Shown here in pieces: positions 10,114-21,221 of a stretch of 64,000 nt of DNA; the first letter of the stretch is position 1; each line of letters begins with the position of its first letter. Under the pieces are notes generated by a model. That model did not search any database, was not told the origin of the DNA, and saw only the letters and a list, made by a program, of their open reading frames with translations. Location of the stretch: the NCBI GenBank assembly GCA_940337035.1, contig CALNHX010002810.1:62001-126000 (forward strand), written 5' to 3'. Source of the stretch: Agriotes lineatus. Lineage: Eukaryota; Arthropoda; Insecta; Coleoptera; Elateridae. The position numbers were made by a program, and so were the translations under genes.

Positions 10114-12084
10114 TTACATTAGGTATTCGAAATGCTGACCCTGCATTTCAACAATACGCGATCGACAAATCCAGTTTTCGGATACTCTTGGAAAATGTAG
10201 GCGGAAATGCTCTGTTGCAGCGTTGATACGACGGCGCAATCCGTCGGTTGTTACGATTCATTTGCGCAGCCTTCTAATTTCGCAGTCTGAAGTATTCACT
10301 TTGCTCTGTTGGGCATCTTTTCGCACGATTGTCTGTGAGCGTGCCGTATTGTATTTCCCGCGCTGCGCCACGCTCATTTCTGGTGTCGCGGAGAATACCT
10401 TTAAGTACATACATTTGTCTAGGAGATGCCTTCTTTCGGATCTCGCTGTGAAACGAACAACATGCCGTGGTAACAGTTAGAATTTTTGAGGTTTAATTTT
10501 GAGGCCGCTGTTAGTTCGATGGTGGTTATGTGAGCCTTCACTATTGAAGTGGATTTATCTCCGATCTTCGATGTAAGGGGAGCTTGACTCCCACGCCGTT
10601 GGCGGAATATTCATGCTACCACGTGTTTCTCAAATTCGCCTGGAAACCTTTCCGGGGTAAGTAAGGGTTCGTTTCAAACTATTCTGTCGGTCTTGTTGTG
10701 TTATCCTGGATTCCTTCCTTCCTCATAGCACCTCGTGCCGGAGGGCCGATTTGAGGCTTTGGCTACGGTTGTCTTGCGCTTGCACATGTGGACGTTCATG
10801 CAAGTCCCCCCTGAGCCTGCTCTACGAAAACTGTGACATTGCCGCTGTAAGCTCTGCCTGCCTTGGATCTGTTTTAATGTGTGCGTTACGGCGTACGTTT
10901 TATTGGAGCATTAAGAACTGTGAGTATTATTTGTAATATTTGCCAAACTTAATCTAATTAGTCGTAGCAATTAATATTGTGGCCACCTACGATTCTAATG
11001 CTGGATGTATCTGTGATATTTATATGTACTGTGATTATATTTCATGAATTATATTGTGATATTTGCATTCTGGCTTTATTTGTTACTGTGACCTACATTT
11101 CAGTTGAGCTTCTCTTTCAGATGTATTGTGCTACCTGAGTTTACGTATTTTCGTTTGAATGCCTGGATACACTTGCCGTTATTTGATAAAGAATCCGTTG
11201 ACGCCCGTTTTGAGTATTTGAAAGAGCTGTACTCGCCGTTTCCGAAACTGTAGCAGGTCGGCCGCCAATTGTATCCAAGTAGTCACTTTATGCATTAATT
11301 TTGAGAGATTAGCCAACGGAGACTCTTTTTATGTTAACACGGTTGTATCAGCTTCGGTGGCATTTACCAATTCTTTCATAATACCCCATAAGAAAAAGTC
11401 CATTAAGTTGAGATGTGAACTGCGTGGGAGCCATGTAATGAATCCATCGCGACCGATCCATCTTTGCAGGAATATGGTGCTCTGGCAGAACTTCTTGTAA
11501 AAACTGCAAATAAAAATGGCGATTAAGGCGTGCTGGTAGATCGTAAGGCCCGATTAAGGTGTTGTTCAAAATACCAGCCTACAAATTAAAACTAAAACGC
11601 TGCTGAAAGCTACTTTGGAGAATCGTATGCGGATTTTGAACAGCCCATATGTGAGAATTGTGAAAGTTGAGAACACCAGTACGTGTATTGGATATTTTGC
11701 TTCCCTATTAGTGCGATTCAGCAACCATTCGCAAAACTGCTGCCACAGCGGATAATCCGTAGAAGTCAGTAGTTGCACCTTTTGCAGATGGTAGGGGTAC
11801 AAACCATTTCTGCTCATTGTGCGCCAAACAAAGGATGGAAAAACTCCAACTTGGTAAAAAATTTGGCGTGTACTTGTAGTTGGATCAGCATCAACCATTT
11901 CTGAAAGTTCTTCCTCGACATTCACCCAATATTGATTTGGTCTGCCGCCACTATGACCTTTCTTAGGTTGTAAATTTCCAGTGTCTCTTCCGCGTTGAAC
12001 TACTCGAAGAAAAGTATTTTCGGAGTACACACGTCCATACATAATAATCATATCTACATATGCTTTATTACTGTAGTTAGCCAT
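10114..12084 (-). pseudogene. mariner-like transposase (DUF4817-type helix-turn-helix), broken
   Basis: The N-terminal part (12084 to 11566) starts MANYSNKAYVDMIIMYGRV, the helix-turn-helix of a transposase family frequent in insects. It continues through RDTGNLQPKKGHSGGRPNQY and the FVWRTMSRNGLYPYHLQKVQ linker into the DDE domain. A frameshift near 11650 destroys the region expected to hold the first catalytic Asp. A second piece (11569-11348, DLPARLNRHFYLQFLQEVLP, then a degraded end) follows. An inserted LTR separates it from the C-terminus, which reads RRRINAATEHFRLHFPRVSE and ends QGQHFEYLM at 10114. Several stops remain, so it cannot be functional. Confidence 0.8.
10468..11339. mobile_element. 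solo-LTR-like insertion inside the transposase gene
   Basis: About 872 bp of different composition separates two parts of one transposase frame. It starts TGGTAACAGTTAG and ends ATGTTAACA, the TG...CA form of an LTR. No gag, pol or second LTR is present. Flanks are ATGCCG and CGGTTG, and I could not settle the exact target duplication. A solo LTR of a Ty3/gypsy- or BEL-type element is the simplest reading. Confidence 0.5.
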
Positions 12085-12533
12085 TTAAGTCGAATTAAAT
12101 AATAGCTGATGTATCTTAATATTGACGTTTAAATTAATTAACACTCAATCAAATTTCTACTGTTACTTATTTTTAGTTATTAGTAAATATCCCCTGTTTG
12201 AACTTAAAGCGTAAATTATTATCTCAGTTTGTAAAGAATGCTCGTTAATTTCTTCAACTTTAAGTTGCTGTAACTTTCTTGATGTTGGGTTTTAGTGAGA
12301 AGTTTATTAAGAAAATAACTTTATTTCGGTCTCCTCTAGCTACATTTTCAGTCTATGTTATAGGACACCCTGTATATCAGCCAGAATGACTTTTAACACA
12401 TTTTAAAACAATTAAACTTCAAATGGAGAAGATTAGTAGCTACTAAACTCAGTTCCTTTGTTTTTTGTTTTTATAGTATGAATATATTTTACACTTATTA
12501 CCTGACACAATTCGTTAAAAATCCCTAAGCATG

Positions 12534-12851
12534 CAAATACTTAACAAACGCTAAATACGTATTTCGACAGCTAAGCTATCATCTTCTGTAGGCTTGAAGA
12601 GAGAGATTAACCCGACAAAGTTGACTGTGATAATTATCTGAAGATAATATCTCTACCAAATTGCTTGTGATTTGGTGGAGCGCATATCTTCGGGATTTCG
12701 CCTCAGCCAGCTTTACGGTTGTAGTTTGAAGGAGGTATTATCTTCTAATGTTTATTCCAGTCAACCTTGTAGGGTTAGTCTCTCTCTTTAAGGCTGCGAA
12801 ATATGATAGCTTAGCTATAGAATTACGTAGTTAGCGTTTGTTAAATATTTG
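12534..12851. mobile_element. foldback MITE with ~110-bp inverted arms
   Basis: The left arm (CAAATACTTAACAAACGC, then CAGCTAAGCTATCATCTTCT and GAGAGAGATTAACCC) is repeated inverted at the right end (GGGTTAGTCTCTCTCTTTAA, ATGATAGCTTAGCTATAG, GCGTTTGTTAAATATTTG). The two arms cover most of its 318 bp and leave a ~90-bp centre. It encodes no protein. Confidence 0.85.
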
Positions 12852-13179
12852 TGTGGGCAGATGTTTTTAACGAATGGTGTCAGATTAAAACTACAGCAGT
12901 GTTTTAGTTTACTTATTAGTTGACTTTGATTGTCATGCCTAAACATAAAAATTCATAAGTATACCTATATTTATAATAATAATAATAGTGTTTATTTCCA
13001 ATTTAAAAAACAATTCTGTACGAGAAAGCTCAGTAAAACATAATAACTGAATTCTGACCTATGCATGGAGTCATTGTTTTCAGCATTCTTGGTAAAGTAA
13101 TTTGTATTTTTGATTAGCTTTAACCAGTATTTTAAGTAAAACATGTTTTTAGCTATTTTTTTTAATTGAAGTACTTAAG

Positions 13180-13860
13180 GTGTTAACAACAACAATTCAG
13201 GATAAACGCTACACCGCAAGTTCAGAGAGACGAGCAACAAGGAACAACAGCCGACGCCATTTTCATACTAGGACAAATCATAGGAAATTTATAAAATATC
13301 ATAAATCAGCTTTTTTATGCTTCATAGAGATATCAAAAGCACTTGACGATGTTGCGAGACGTTCCGCAAACAGTATAACAAAGGGAACGTAGAAGAAATA
13401 CTAAATATAATTAGAGATACAATAATAAAACGTATGGTGGTAAGCGAGTACCTCTTCCATATAGATAACATACTTGCCGATTACGTAATTCACCTCTTGT
13501 ACTCCAAAGTGCGCAATAACTGTATTGAAAAAACACCAGGTTTAACAACTTATCGTGACACACTCCCCTGAATCATATGAAGTAGTTAATCTGAGACGGA
13601 ACTCGGATAGAAAGGTATAATAAATACCCAATAACAACAAAAATGGCTAATGACAAACATCAATAATACATTTATTCTAAAGGACGACTTTAATAAACCG
13701 AAAACAGGTCCACGAATGCATAATTAACACAGAATAAAAATTGTTAATACATTAATTATAACAATTAACTCGATACGCGGATAGTGTACGGGCATTGTGC
13801 AAGAAAAAAAGATCTGCAAAGCAGTAAAGATTCCAAATGCAATGAGCTCTATCAGACACT
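13180..13860 (+). pseudogene. degraded LINE reverse-transcriptase fragment
   Basis: Read across frames, this stretch shows the order of LINE RT motifs. A TTADAIFILGQIIGNL-like segment corresponds to the conserved region before the first catalytic Asp. It is followed by a degraded motif A (FIEISKALDDV, where families have a D-x-x-KAFD pattern) and an EEILNIIRDTIIK helix. Much further down, near 13773-13784, RYADS may be a decayed YADD box. Many stops and frameshifts intervene, so the copy is old. Orientation is opposite to the large LINE at 14.4-18.5 kb, and it is a separate insertion. Confidence 0.5.
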
Positions 13861-14374
13861 CCAAAAAGCTATTCAAATGTCATAATTGCGTATCCCGCCG
13901 TACGACAAGACTTCTTGAATAAACCCTGCTATAGATAATATATAAAAGTATTACATCCAGAAACACGAAATATCTTCGCATAATCGCCGAGTGGCGCACG
14001 TATGCCAGTAAAATTATCCGTTTATTACGTACTTTTATCAAAAAAAGGGTACAGCATAAAATCAGAAATTACATCTGGTAAACGATAGATGGTGGTTCAC
14101 CAGCTAAAAGGTTACAATAAAGTTAAAATAAAATAAAGTTAATGGTTGATTACTGCATGTTACGCAATTTGAAGTTTACCACATTTTTCTATACTTGAGT
14201 TGGCAATGGCTCACTCTCCAACAACAACGCAACTTTCGTTTCGGTTCACAAGCAGTTAAGACGTATTGTTCATTTTACATATTTAAGCAACAGTGTTTTC
14301 TAACTCCGTTGGCGCATAATGCCTGGTCTGCTATTGAAAACTAGAGTGAAGTTTTATAAAATTGCGTCGAAATT
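13861..14374. other. AT-rich spacer
   Basis: No gene or repeat recognised. It may include the decayed 3' end of the preceding LINE fragment. Confidence 0.4.
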
Positions 14375-14520
14375 AATGTATCATGATTTACTTACTTACT
14401 GCTTGACCTTTAACAGTCCTTCAAGAACCATGGCCGCTCTTTCGAGCTTCCCAACTTAGGCGTCCACCAGTTCAGACCAGTTAGGTCTTACAGTTCTTTC
14501 GCTCTTTCTCTTATTCCTCT

Positions 14521-16760
14521 CTATTCGGTCCGGTTTCTTGCCGCCGCTCTCCAATTGCAGACCCATGCTTCGTCCAGATCCTTTTCCACCATCTCCATCC
14601 AACGTCCTCGCGGTCGTCCTCTCGGTCGTTTTCCTTCCATGCTTCCCTTGAACACTCTTTTAGTAATCCTCTCTTCCTCCATCTTCTGAACATGCCTCAA
14701 CCATCTTAGCCTGTTGCTTTTAATTTCACTCACAATACTCGGTGCACTGAATTTTTCCTTTATCTCGAAATTGTACCTTCTACGCCACTCCCCATTTTTT
14801 CTTACTGGTCCAAAAAATACCCCCCAGCACTTTTCGTTCCCACCTATTCACTATCTCTGCTTGTCTTTTACTCATAGTCCACGCTTCACTTCCGTATAGC
14901 ACGATAGGTCTTAGCACGGTTTTGTAGATTATCAGCTTTGTATTAGTAGAAATATCCTTGGACTTGAAAATCTGTCGTAATTCGTAGTAACTTATATTTG
15001 CTATTGTTAATCTTGCTACTATATCCTCTGATATTTTGTTTGTTTCTGTTATTATCGCTCCCAGATACTTAAAGATTGACACTTGTTCAAATATCCCGTG
15101 ATTAATCGTGAAGGGTTGACGTTGCATTGATTCCTTCCTTGATGTCATCATGTATTTAAATTTTATTTCATTAACTTTAAGCCCTACTTTGTATGCACTT
15201 AACTCCAACTATTCATATACTTCTCTTAAGTCATTTAACGTTCTTGCTATAATGACATCATCTGCGTATGCCAGGATTTGCGTCATTCTGTTCATAATTG
15301 TGCTTCCCGTGTTAATGCGTGCTCTTCTTATTACTCCTTCTAGGAAAAGATTAAACAGGACCGTCGAGAGGGGGTCACCTTGTTTTAGGCCTTCCTTAAT
15401 AGTAAACTGTTCTGATAACTGAGCCTGTACCCTCACTGTCGCATTGGAGCCTGTAAGACACATTTTAACCATTCTTATTATTTTACTCGGTACTTTTAGC
15501 TTCTTTAGTATAACATACATCTCTTTTCTTTTAACCGTATCGTATGCATTATTTTGTTTATAGCTCTTTTCCAATATCTGCGTGAGGGTATAGATTTGGT
15601 CTAAAGTTGATCTTCCTCTCCTAAACCCGCACTGATAATGACCTACTTCATTTTCCATTATTAACTCTAGTGTCTGCGCTATTGTTGTGCTCAGAATCTT
15701 ATACCCTAAATTCAACAGAGTTATTCCTCTGTAATTTTGTAGTATACTTTTTTCTCTTCTTTTATGAATAGGGCAGATTACCGCCTTTCTCCAACTAGTT
15801 GACATGCATTCCTCTTGCCACATCCTTTTAATAAGCAAATATAATTCTCTTTCCAAGGCTTCTCCAACATATTTTATCATTTTCCCTGGTCTATACCTGG
15901 GGCTTTGTTTTTTTGCTTGTGGATTATCTTTTGCACCATTTCTTCTGTTGGCTGAACTACCTCCCCCTCATTTATTTCTTGTTGTTCATCATCCCTTATT
16001 ACATATTCTTCATGAATTTCTTCTGTGTTTAATAAATTTTCAGAACATTTCTTCCATAACTTCATATACTCTTGCGTGTTGCCCAACAAATTTCCTTCTG
16101 CATCCCTGTAAAGGCTTACTCTGGGTTGATATCCTCTTTATTGTACTTTTACGGCTCTGCAAAATTCTCTATTACTCTTTGGATTTTGCCCCGAGTTTTC
16201 CAGTGGTAATAACTTCTGCTTTTCAAATTTTCTTTTTTTTCTACGGCATGTGTTTTTACTTTCTCCCTGTTTTTTTGATATGTTTCTTTATTTTCTTCAT
16301 TTGCTAGACTCATCATTCTTATTCGGGCCTTATTTCTTTCCTTAATTGCTATTTTGCATTCTTCATCATACCACTTCTTTTTTTGTTTCTCAGTCTTTAC
16401 CCTTCCTACTATCTCCGTCGTCGTGTTAATTATTACCTTTATTATTTCCTCCCATTCCTCCTCTATGCTCTTTTCTCCTTCTCTCTCTTTCCTTTCAACA
16501 TTCTTTTTTACCTCTTCTGAAATTTTTTGTGCGTATCTTGACGCTGTCGCTTCTTGTTTCAGTTTTTCTGTATTATATTTTTTTCTCGTTTCTACTCGAC
16601 TCTGCTTCCTAATTGCTATCCTGTACTTTACTCCGTCCAGAAAATGATCGGTGTCACAGTCCGCCCCTCTGTAGCTTCTAACATTCTGTACATCCGATAC
16701 ATGCCTTGCGTCGATTATTACATGGTCGATCTGATTTCTTGTTACCCCATCTGAATGCAT
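14521..16760 (-). pseudogene. LINE ORF2 C-terminal part: end of endonuclease, reverse transcriptase, basic tail
   Basis: The first frame (16760-16149) carries the endonuclease end (NQIDHVIIDARHVSDVQ, SYRGADCDTDHFL) and a charged linker. The second (16089-15877) holds the pre-RT region ending KNKAPGIDQGK. The third (15880-15209) is the RT core: WRKAVICPIHKR, NYRGITLLN, QCGFRRGRSTLDQI, GLKQGDPLSTVLFN and the catalytic box AYADDVII. Motif A is broken by a deletion: YDTVKRKEMYVILKK lacks the usual D-x-x-KAFD Asp. The fourth (15208-14780) is the thumb and connection (FKYLGAIIT, YGSEAWTMS). The last (14733-14521) is the C-terminal motif NRLRWLRHVQKM followed by a GKRPRGRPRGRW basic patch. Frames change at least three times. 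Confidence 0.85.
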
Positions 16761-16895
16761 CTAAGTCTGTTTGTGAATCTCTTTGTGTTGAAATCTAGTA
16801 CTGCATACAACCATGCTATTGCTACCGGCCATGTGTATCACTCTCGCTCTATTGTCATTACTTTTGTTATGTAGACTATGCTTTCCAATTATATG

Positions 16896-17466
16896 CTAAC
16901 AATGTGCCTCCTTCCCTATTTTTGCATTCATATCTCCTGTTACTAATCTTACATCGTGCCGTGGGACTTCATTTAGTACTTCTTGTATCTGAGAATAAAA
17001 AACTTCCTTCTCTATATCCTCCTTCTCCTCTGTAGGGGCATGCACATTATAATTTGATATATTAGCAAATTTTGATTTTATTCTCATCCTTGCATTAATC
17101 GGCTTGAACTGACAAATTGTCTCTTTGTATTTCTTATTTATCACAAATCCTACTCCAAACTCCATTTTTTGCTGCACTGTTCGCTAACACATAGTTTTCT
17201 GATCCAATTATCCCTTCCTGCTTCCACCTCATCTCTTGAATAACCACTATGTCTAGGTTATATCGTTTGATATCCTGTTTCAGATTTTCTAGCGCACATG
17301 CTCGATACAAGCTTTTTACATTCCATGTTGATAATAGTAGGTATTTATTTTGTATCCGTCGTCTTTTAAGCTTCCTTTTTTGCTTCGTTTTTTTTTCATT
17401 TTCATTGCAGTCCGTCTCCTTTTTTTCCATCCGGCTGTTTTTCTCAATTACTTTTTTGATTTCCAC
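16896..17466 (-). pseudogene. LINE ORF2 N-terminus: apurinic-like endonuclease
   Basis: A lysine-rich leader of ~45 residues precedes the APE-type endonuclease. LLLSTWNVKSL is motif I (Asn in TWN) and VVIQEMRW holds the catalytic Glu. NYNVHAPTEEKED and LVTGDMNAKIG, with the Asp and Asn of the active site, follow in the next frame. The frame breaks near 17150, where two overlapping frames exchange. The enzyme nicks the target strand to prime reverse transcription. The IDHVIIDAR motif and the SYRGADCDTDHFL box, with its catalytic Asp-His, appear after another break, at 16.6-16.75 kb. Confidence 0.85.
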
Positions 17467-17469
17467 CTT

Positions 17470-18155
17470 GTATTTGTTATCATTCTCATTTGCTTTTTTA
17501 TCTCTTCATTCTCTGCATTTCCATGGGATCTCATACTTGACGTTCTTGCTTTTTGCGACTTATCATAACTACCGACACTGTTATCCTCTTTCATAGTCTG
17601 CAATTCCTCCATTCTCTCTTCTATTATCAGTTTATTGTATCTTAATTGTGTTTTATTCCCTCTTTCTCGTGCTATTTTGGCAAAGTTATTAAGTTTTTTC
17701 CGTTGCTCCCGGACTTCTTTTGGATAGTCTTCCGTGATGCATATTTCTGTACCCCTTAGACTCCTACTAGATTTTGGAATCTACACTTTCTTATTCCAAG
17801 CTGCCAGTTTGATTAATACCGGTCTGTCCTTCAATTCCTTTTGATACTCTCCCAGCCTTATTATCTCTCCTCTTTCCGTCATTTCAGTCTCATTAAGCCC
17901 CATTTTCTTAAACACTTCTTTTACCTTCTCTTTCAGCACTTCCTCCTGCTCGTCTTCTAAATCTTCAATCCCCTGTATTATTATATTTTTTATCCTTAGT
18001 CCTCTTCCTAAATTTTCTATTCTCATATCTTGGTTTTTCATTTCCTCTCTTGGTTCAACATTCTCATTCCTCAATGCCATTACTTGCTTTTTTATTTTAC
18101 TTACTTCCGTTGATATGCTTCCTAAATTTTCTAATATCATCTCGCTTTCACTCAT
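17470..18155 (-). pseudogene. LINE ORF1 protein (coiled coil plus RRM-like)
   Basis: ORF1 of the LINE. It starts MSESEMILENLGSISTEVSK. Residues ~1-50 have heptad spacing of I/L/V typical of a trimeric coiled coil. Residues ~51-124 (GLRIKNIIIQGIED, VKEVFKKMGLNETE, IIRLG...RPVLIKLAAW) match the L1-ORF1-like RRM fold (Transposase_22-type). The open frame stops at 17781. The next ~300 bp encode a charged segment in other frames, consistent with a frameshifted C-terminal domain. ORF1 proteins of this kind bind LINE RNA in the ribonucleoprotein and assist target-primed reverse transcription. The start is supported by its place just inside the 5' UTR. Confidence 0.75.
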
Positions 18156-18511
18156 TTATGATTTTCTCAATTAAACCGCTGTATAATTATTTCCGTATTG
18201 CCAAAAACGTCGCCTTACTCCTGCCCTGCACAATGTTTACAGTTCTGAAGGGACCCACTGCTATCATTAGCCCGCTGACCCTCACTTTCTTATCTGTGTC
18301 CGATTCTAAAATCACTCTATCTCAAATTACAACTATTCCTACCTTACATTTAATTAGTGTTGTTCGTTCTTCTACGTTCCTTTAACTCGCTCCACTTACA
18401 CTTAAAAATTCTTTATTATTTTAACCGTCTACTTCAGGTATTTAATTTATCCGCGCAACATATACAGCTGTTTTGACAGCTAGCCAGAACCGGATTCAAT
18501 GTATTATGATT

Positions 18512-19782
18512 GCCTTCACTAAATAGTTTGTGCGTTGTATTAACTTTTATTCAGTGCGTATTCCGTGCAGATCTAAGGCCGTTAAAAGCAAATTGTAAGT
18601 TGTAAACTGACTACTCGCACGCAAAACTAAACGTAGCAGGTTCTTATGCTGCAAGCAGGTGTGGCGTCACCATTGAGTTGATTTTAGTATGCGTAAGTGC
18701 ATCTGTACTGCATTTATTCCAAAGACCCTTAAAACTTGTCGCAGAGCTAACACTGCGCAACTTCAACTTTTGGCAAGATAGCACGATTTTTTTGAATTTT
18801 AATTGTTCCGTATTTGGCTTATTGTTCGCTGTGGGTAAAATTGTAAATAGATTGCGATTTTTCAAGCAAACGTTTAAGAACTTGAAAAAGGGAAACCCAA
18901 CAATTTAGTACTTCTTAGTATGTTAAAATTTTAAGTTATCTGTTGAAGATCTTATGGTGATGTGTTGGCATGGTCCATTTTCCTCAAATGGCTTTTACCT
19001 TTTTATAAGATAATCTGTTAGTTTGTCTATTAAACAGAAACAATATTATTTTGTATGTACAGTTGGTGAATTAATACAGCTTACATCTAGCAATAATTCT
19101 TATTTTTGTGCATCGTTTAAATAGTTTTAACTGAACTTAATTACTTTTAATTTTGTACACTTACCTGTGTTTTAAAACATGATTTTTGAATTTTGATAAT
19201 TAATTGTGGGTATATTTCGTATTGAACGGTTACAGATAGAGTTATGTTAGAAATGCTGTGTTTACGAACTCTGCCAAGCGGACCAAGTCTTTATTACTTT
19301 AAGACCGTTGGTTTGCATCCTTTTACGTTCCTGCACCCGTAAGAATTATCCTATAACTGTTTAAATTAAAAACATAGGGTCCATTACAAGCTTCACCCCG
19401 AACACCTGTCAGATTATTGAATTATTGTAACTGGACAACTTAAATGTAAACTATATTGTACTGTACATATACTCTGTTCATATCTTTTTTGCATAAAGGT
19501 TAGCTATGGAAGTTTCCTCAAAGTTAGTTGTGTAAAATTACTTTGTTATATTTTAGCATTTGAGGTTATCATTTCCAAATGCATATAGGGTAAACTACCT
19601 AGTTATTGGATACTTAAGGTTTTTTTTCTTCGAGACTCTTGTAAAAACTTTTATTTTTGAAGCTATGAATGTTAGCAAATACCAATATAAGACTGATGTG
19701 ATCTTCAAGCTTCTGTGCCCACATTCACTTTTGATCAAATATTTTTATACAAAAAAAACAAAGAGTGGGTGACGTAAAAACT
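18512..19782. other. AT-rich spacer, nothing recognised
   Basis: No coding region of recognisable family and no inverted-repeat element found. Short open frames at 18.64-18.91 kb on both strands are mirror shadows. A single TAACTGGACAAC near 19428 recalls the repeated motif at 19783-19838. Confidence 0.4.
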
Positions 19783-19838
19783 CAGTTATTGGACAAATTT
19801 TTCAGTAATTGGACGAAACCAATTCAGTTATTGGACAA
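19783..19838. repeat. three direct copies of CAGTTATTGGACAA
   Basis: CAGTTATTGGACAA (19783-19796), CAGTAATTGGACGA (19803-19816) and CAGTTATTGGACAA (19825-19838) are spaced about 20 bp apart. Terminal repeats of pogo-like elements often carry such iterated transposase-binding sites. A pogo-type coding remnant lies just beside them, so this is probably one end of that element. Confidence 0.7.
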
Positions 19839-19914
19839 CATAAAACAATGCTTTATATTTTTTATTTGATTAAGATAAAGGTAGTATATTGTGAACAGTT
19901 CATAGTCTATTTAT

Positions 19915-20652
19915 TTATTTATAATATTTAGCAAGTTCTTCTTCTATGTATGTGTTGTATAATTCATCCATTTCTATCTCAACTTCTTCAATTTCCCGAT
20001 TCTCTTTATGTTTTCGATCCCCATTTTCACTCCTTTCAAAGCTCTCTTCTTTTTCCTCATTCTCATTTGTATCTTCTTCATCGTCAGCTTCATCATCGCT
20101 TTCCTCTCTATAGCAGATGTGACACAAAAATAGATCATCATTTTCATGCTTTCTATGAGTATTTGGAATGCAAAGACGATAAACTTGATTTTTGCAGTTA
20201 TCGCAAGTATAAAAATGACTACTTTTAATCAGAGGTTTTTTACACACAAAACAGTTTCCATTGTTTATAACCTCCTTTGATTTACGAACTTTTTTAATTC
20301 CGGATTTACTTTTGGTCGCAGCTTTTTCTTCTCTCAGACGTTTCCTCTCCAATTTCCTATTCTCTTCTTCTGTTTGAAACAATTTTTTGGCTCCGCTTAA
20401 TTGTTTCGCCAGTTAACCAATTCATTTCAGGCCTAACCTGTATATTTTTATTTGAATTATAAATCCTTTGCATTTCGAATTCTTAAATTTTCCAAAGCAG
20501 CTTGTTTTGTACCTGGATCGAGTTCCTTTCGTTCGCGCGATGCCCTTTTGACCCGTGCTATTTGTTGTCGCTGGCAGTTGTAATACAAGCCTTCTTTTGG
20601 AAACAAAATTTTCATCCGAGCACTTGCTGTTCTCACCTGAGCCCGCCGTCAC
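19915..20652 (-). pseudogene. C-terminal remnant of a pogo/CENP-B-like transposase with zinc-binding tail
   Basis: The downstream frame (20382-19915, 155 codons) has a basic start (RKLERKRLREEKAATKSKSG) and then a Cys/His cluster: CFVCKKPL, HFYTCDNCK, VYRLCIPNTHRKH, LFLCHICY. This is the PHD-like finger found at the end of many insect pogo/jerky-type transposases. An acidic tail (ESDDEADDEEDTNENEE) follows. Upstream in other frames (20652-20383), decayed sequence fits the preceding linker. The DDE catalytic core and the CENP-B helix-turn-helix are absent. The neighbouring repeats at 19783-19838 fit the element's end. A host PHD-finger exon is an alternative but less likely. Confidence 0.55.
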
Positions 20653-20993
20653 CGGAGCGGCTTAGGTTTATTTGTTTAGGTCAAATTACGTGCGCTCAAT
20701 TAATTTAATGAGCAGTGTGTTTCCTAGGGCTGACAATGATCAGGTACGATGGCGCTTTTCGGTCTTATTATCTCCATAGTAATTACATTTCTTCTTAGCT
20801 CTTTATTAACAGTTTCATCCACGATTTTATCTCGAAGGCCAAGTCATTAGCCTAATCGCATTTTCGACACTTGCTGGCGTTCTGGTATTTGCTGCCATTT
20901 GAGGGTGCTTCCGCTACAATTACCGGTGCATCCACGGCGATTTCAACAATGTGTGTAGCCGTTCACGTCCAGCATATGTTTCGAGGTTAGTTA
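20653..20993. other. spacer before hAT element
   Basis: No recognised feature, apart from the hAT target-site duplication (GTGCTACG at 20994-21001) at its right edge. Confidence 0.5.
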
Positions 20994-21124
20994 GTGCTAC
21001 GCAGTGGCGTAACTAAGATTTTGCTCTGGGGGCTGTTCTGGGAGAGTGATCAACCTTACAAGAAGAATTTAACAAAAATTGAGCGTACCATAAAGTATAG
21101 TTGATTTCATTTCTACAGGACTTG

Positions 21125-21221
21125 TGTTAAGTATTTCATAAAATTTGCCGCTTCGCTTGTAGTTGCGTATTGTACTATGCGTATTTCAGAACTCTTGGAG
21201 CGTACCTCTCAGCGCCACTTA
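21125..21221 (+). repeat. 5' LTR remnant of BEL/Pao element
   Basis: The first ~97 bp of the LTR, nearly identical to the start of the 3' copy (four or so differences, e.g. GCGTATTTC versus GCGCATTTC). It then switches at GCCACTTA into pol-derived DNA. Confidence 0.92.

Larger units (their letters stand above)
9730..12374 (-). mobile_element. Tc1/mariner-type transposon with ~85-bp TIRs, split by an LTR
   Basis: TACAGGGTGT at 9730 and ACACCCTGTA ending at 12374 begin long, imperfect inverted repeats. These run through the GAGGCTGAAAGGCTAGCTAG and AAAGTTATTTTCTTAATAAA blocks (~85 bp), with TA outside each end. The transposase gene is on the minus strand, with its N-terminus near 12084 and its C-terminus at 10114. 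An ~870-bp LTR-like segment interrupts it. Without that insertion the element would be about 1.77 kb. Confidence 0.85.
14390..18497 (-). mobile_element. apparently full-length two-ORF LINE (APE-type), 4.1 kb
   Basis: On the minus strand the element runs from a 5' UTR near 18497 through ORF1 (coiled coil), ORF2 endonuclease, reverse transcriptase and a C-terminal basic tail. It ends in a short (GTAA)n tail at 14390. It is flanked by AATGTATCATGATT (14375-14388) and AATGTATTATGATT (18498-18511), a 14-bp target-site duplication with one mismatch. That marks both ends and shows the copy is not 5'-truncated. Both ORFs are broken by frameshifts, so it is no longer autonomous. It belongs to the broad insect LINE group annotated as craniofacial development protein 2-like; I cannot fix the clade. 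Confidence 0.85.

Noticed and set aside
15804..17596. Plus-strand frames of 90-167 codons rich in Phe, Leu and Ser
   Set aside because: Antisense shadows of the Lys/Glu-rich minus-strand LINE ORFs.
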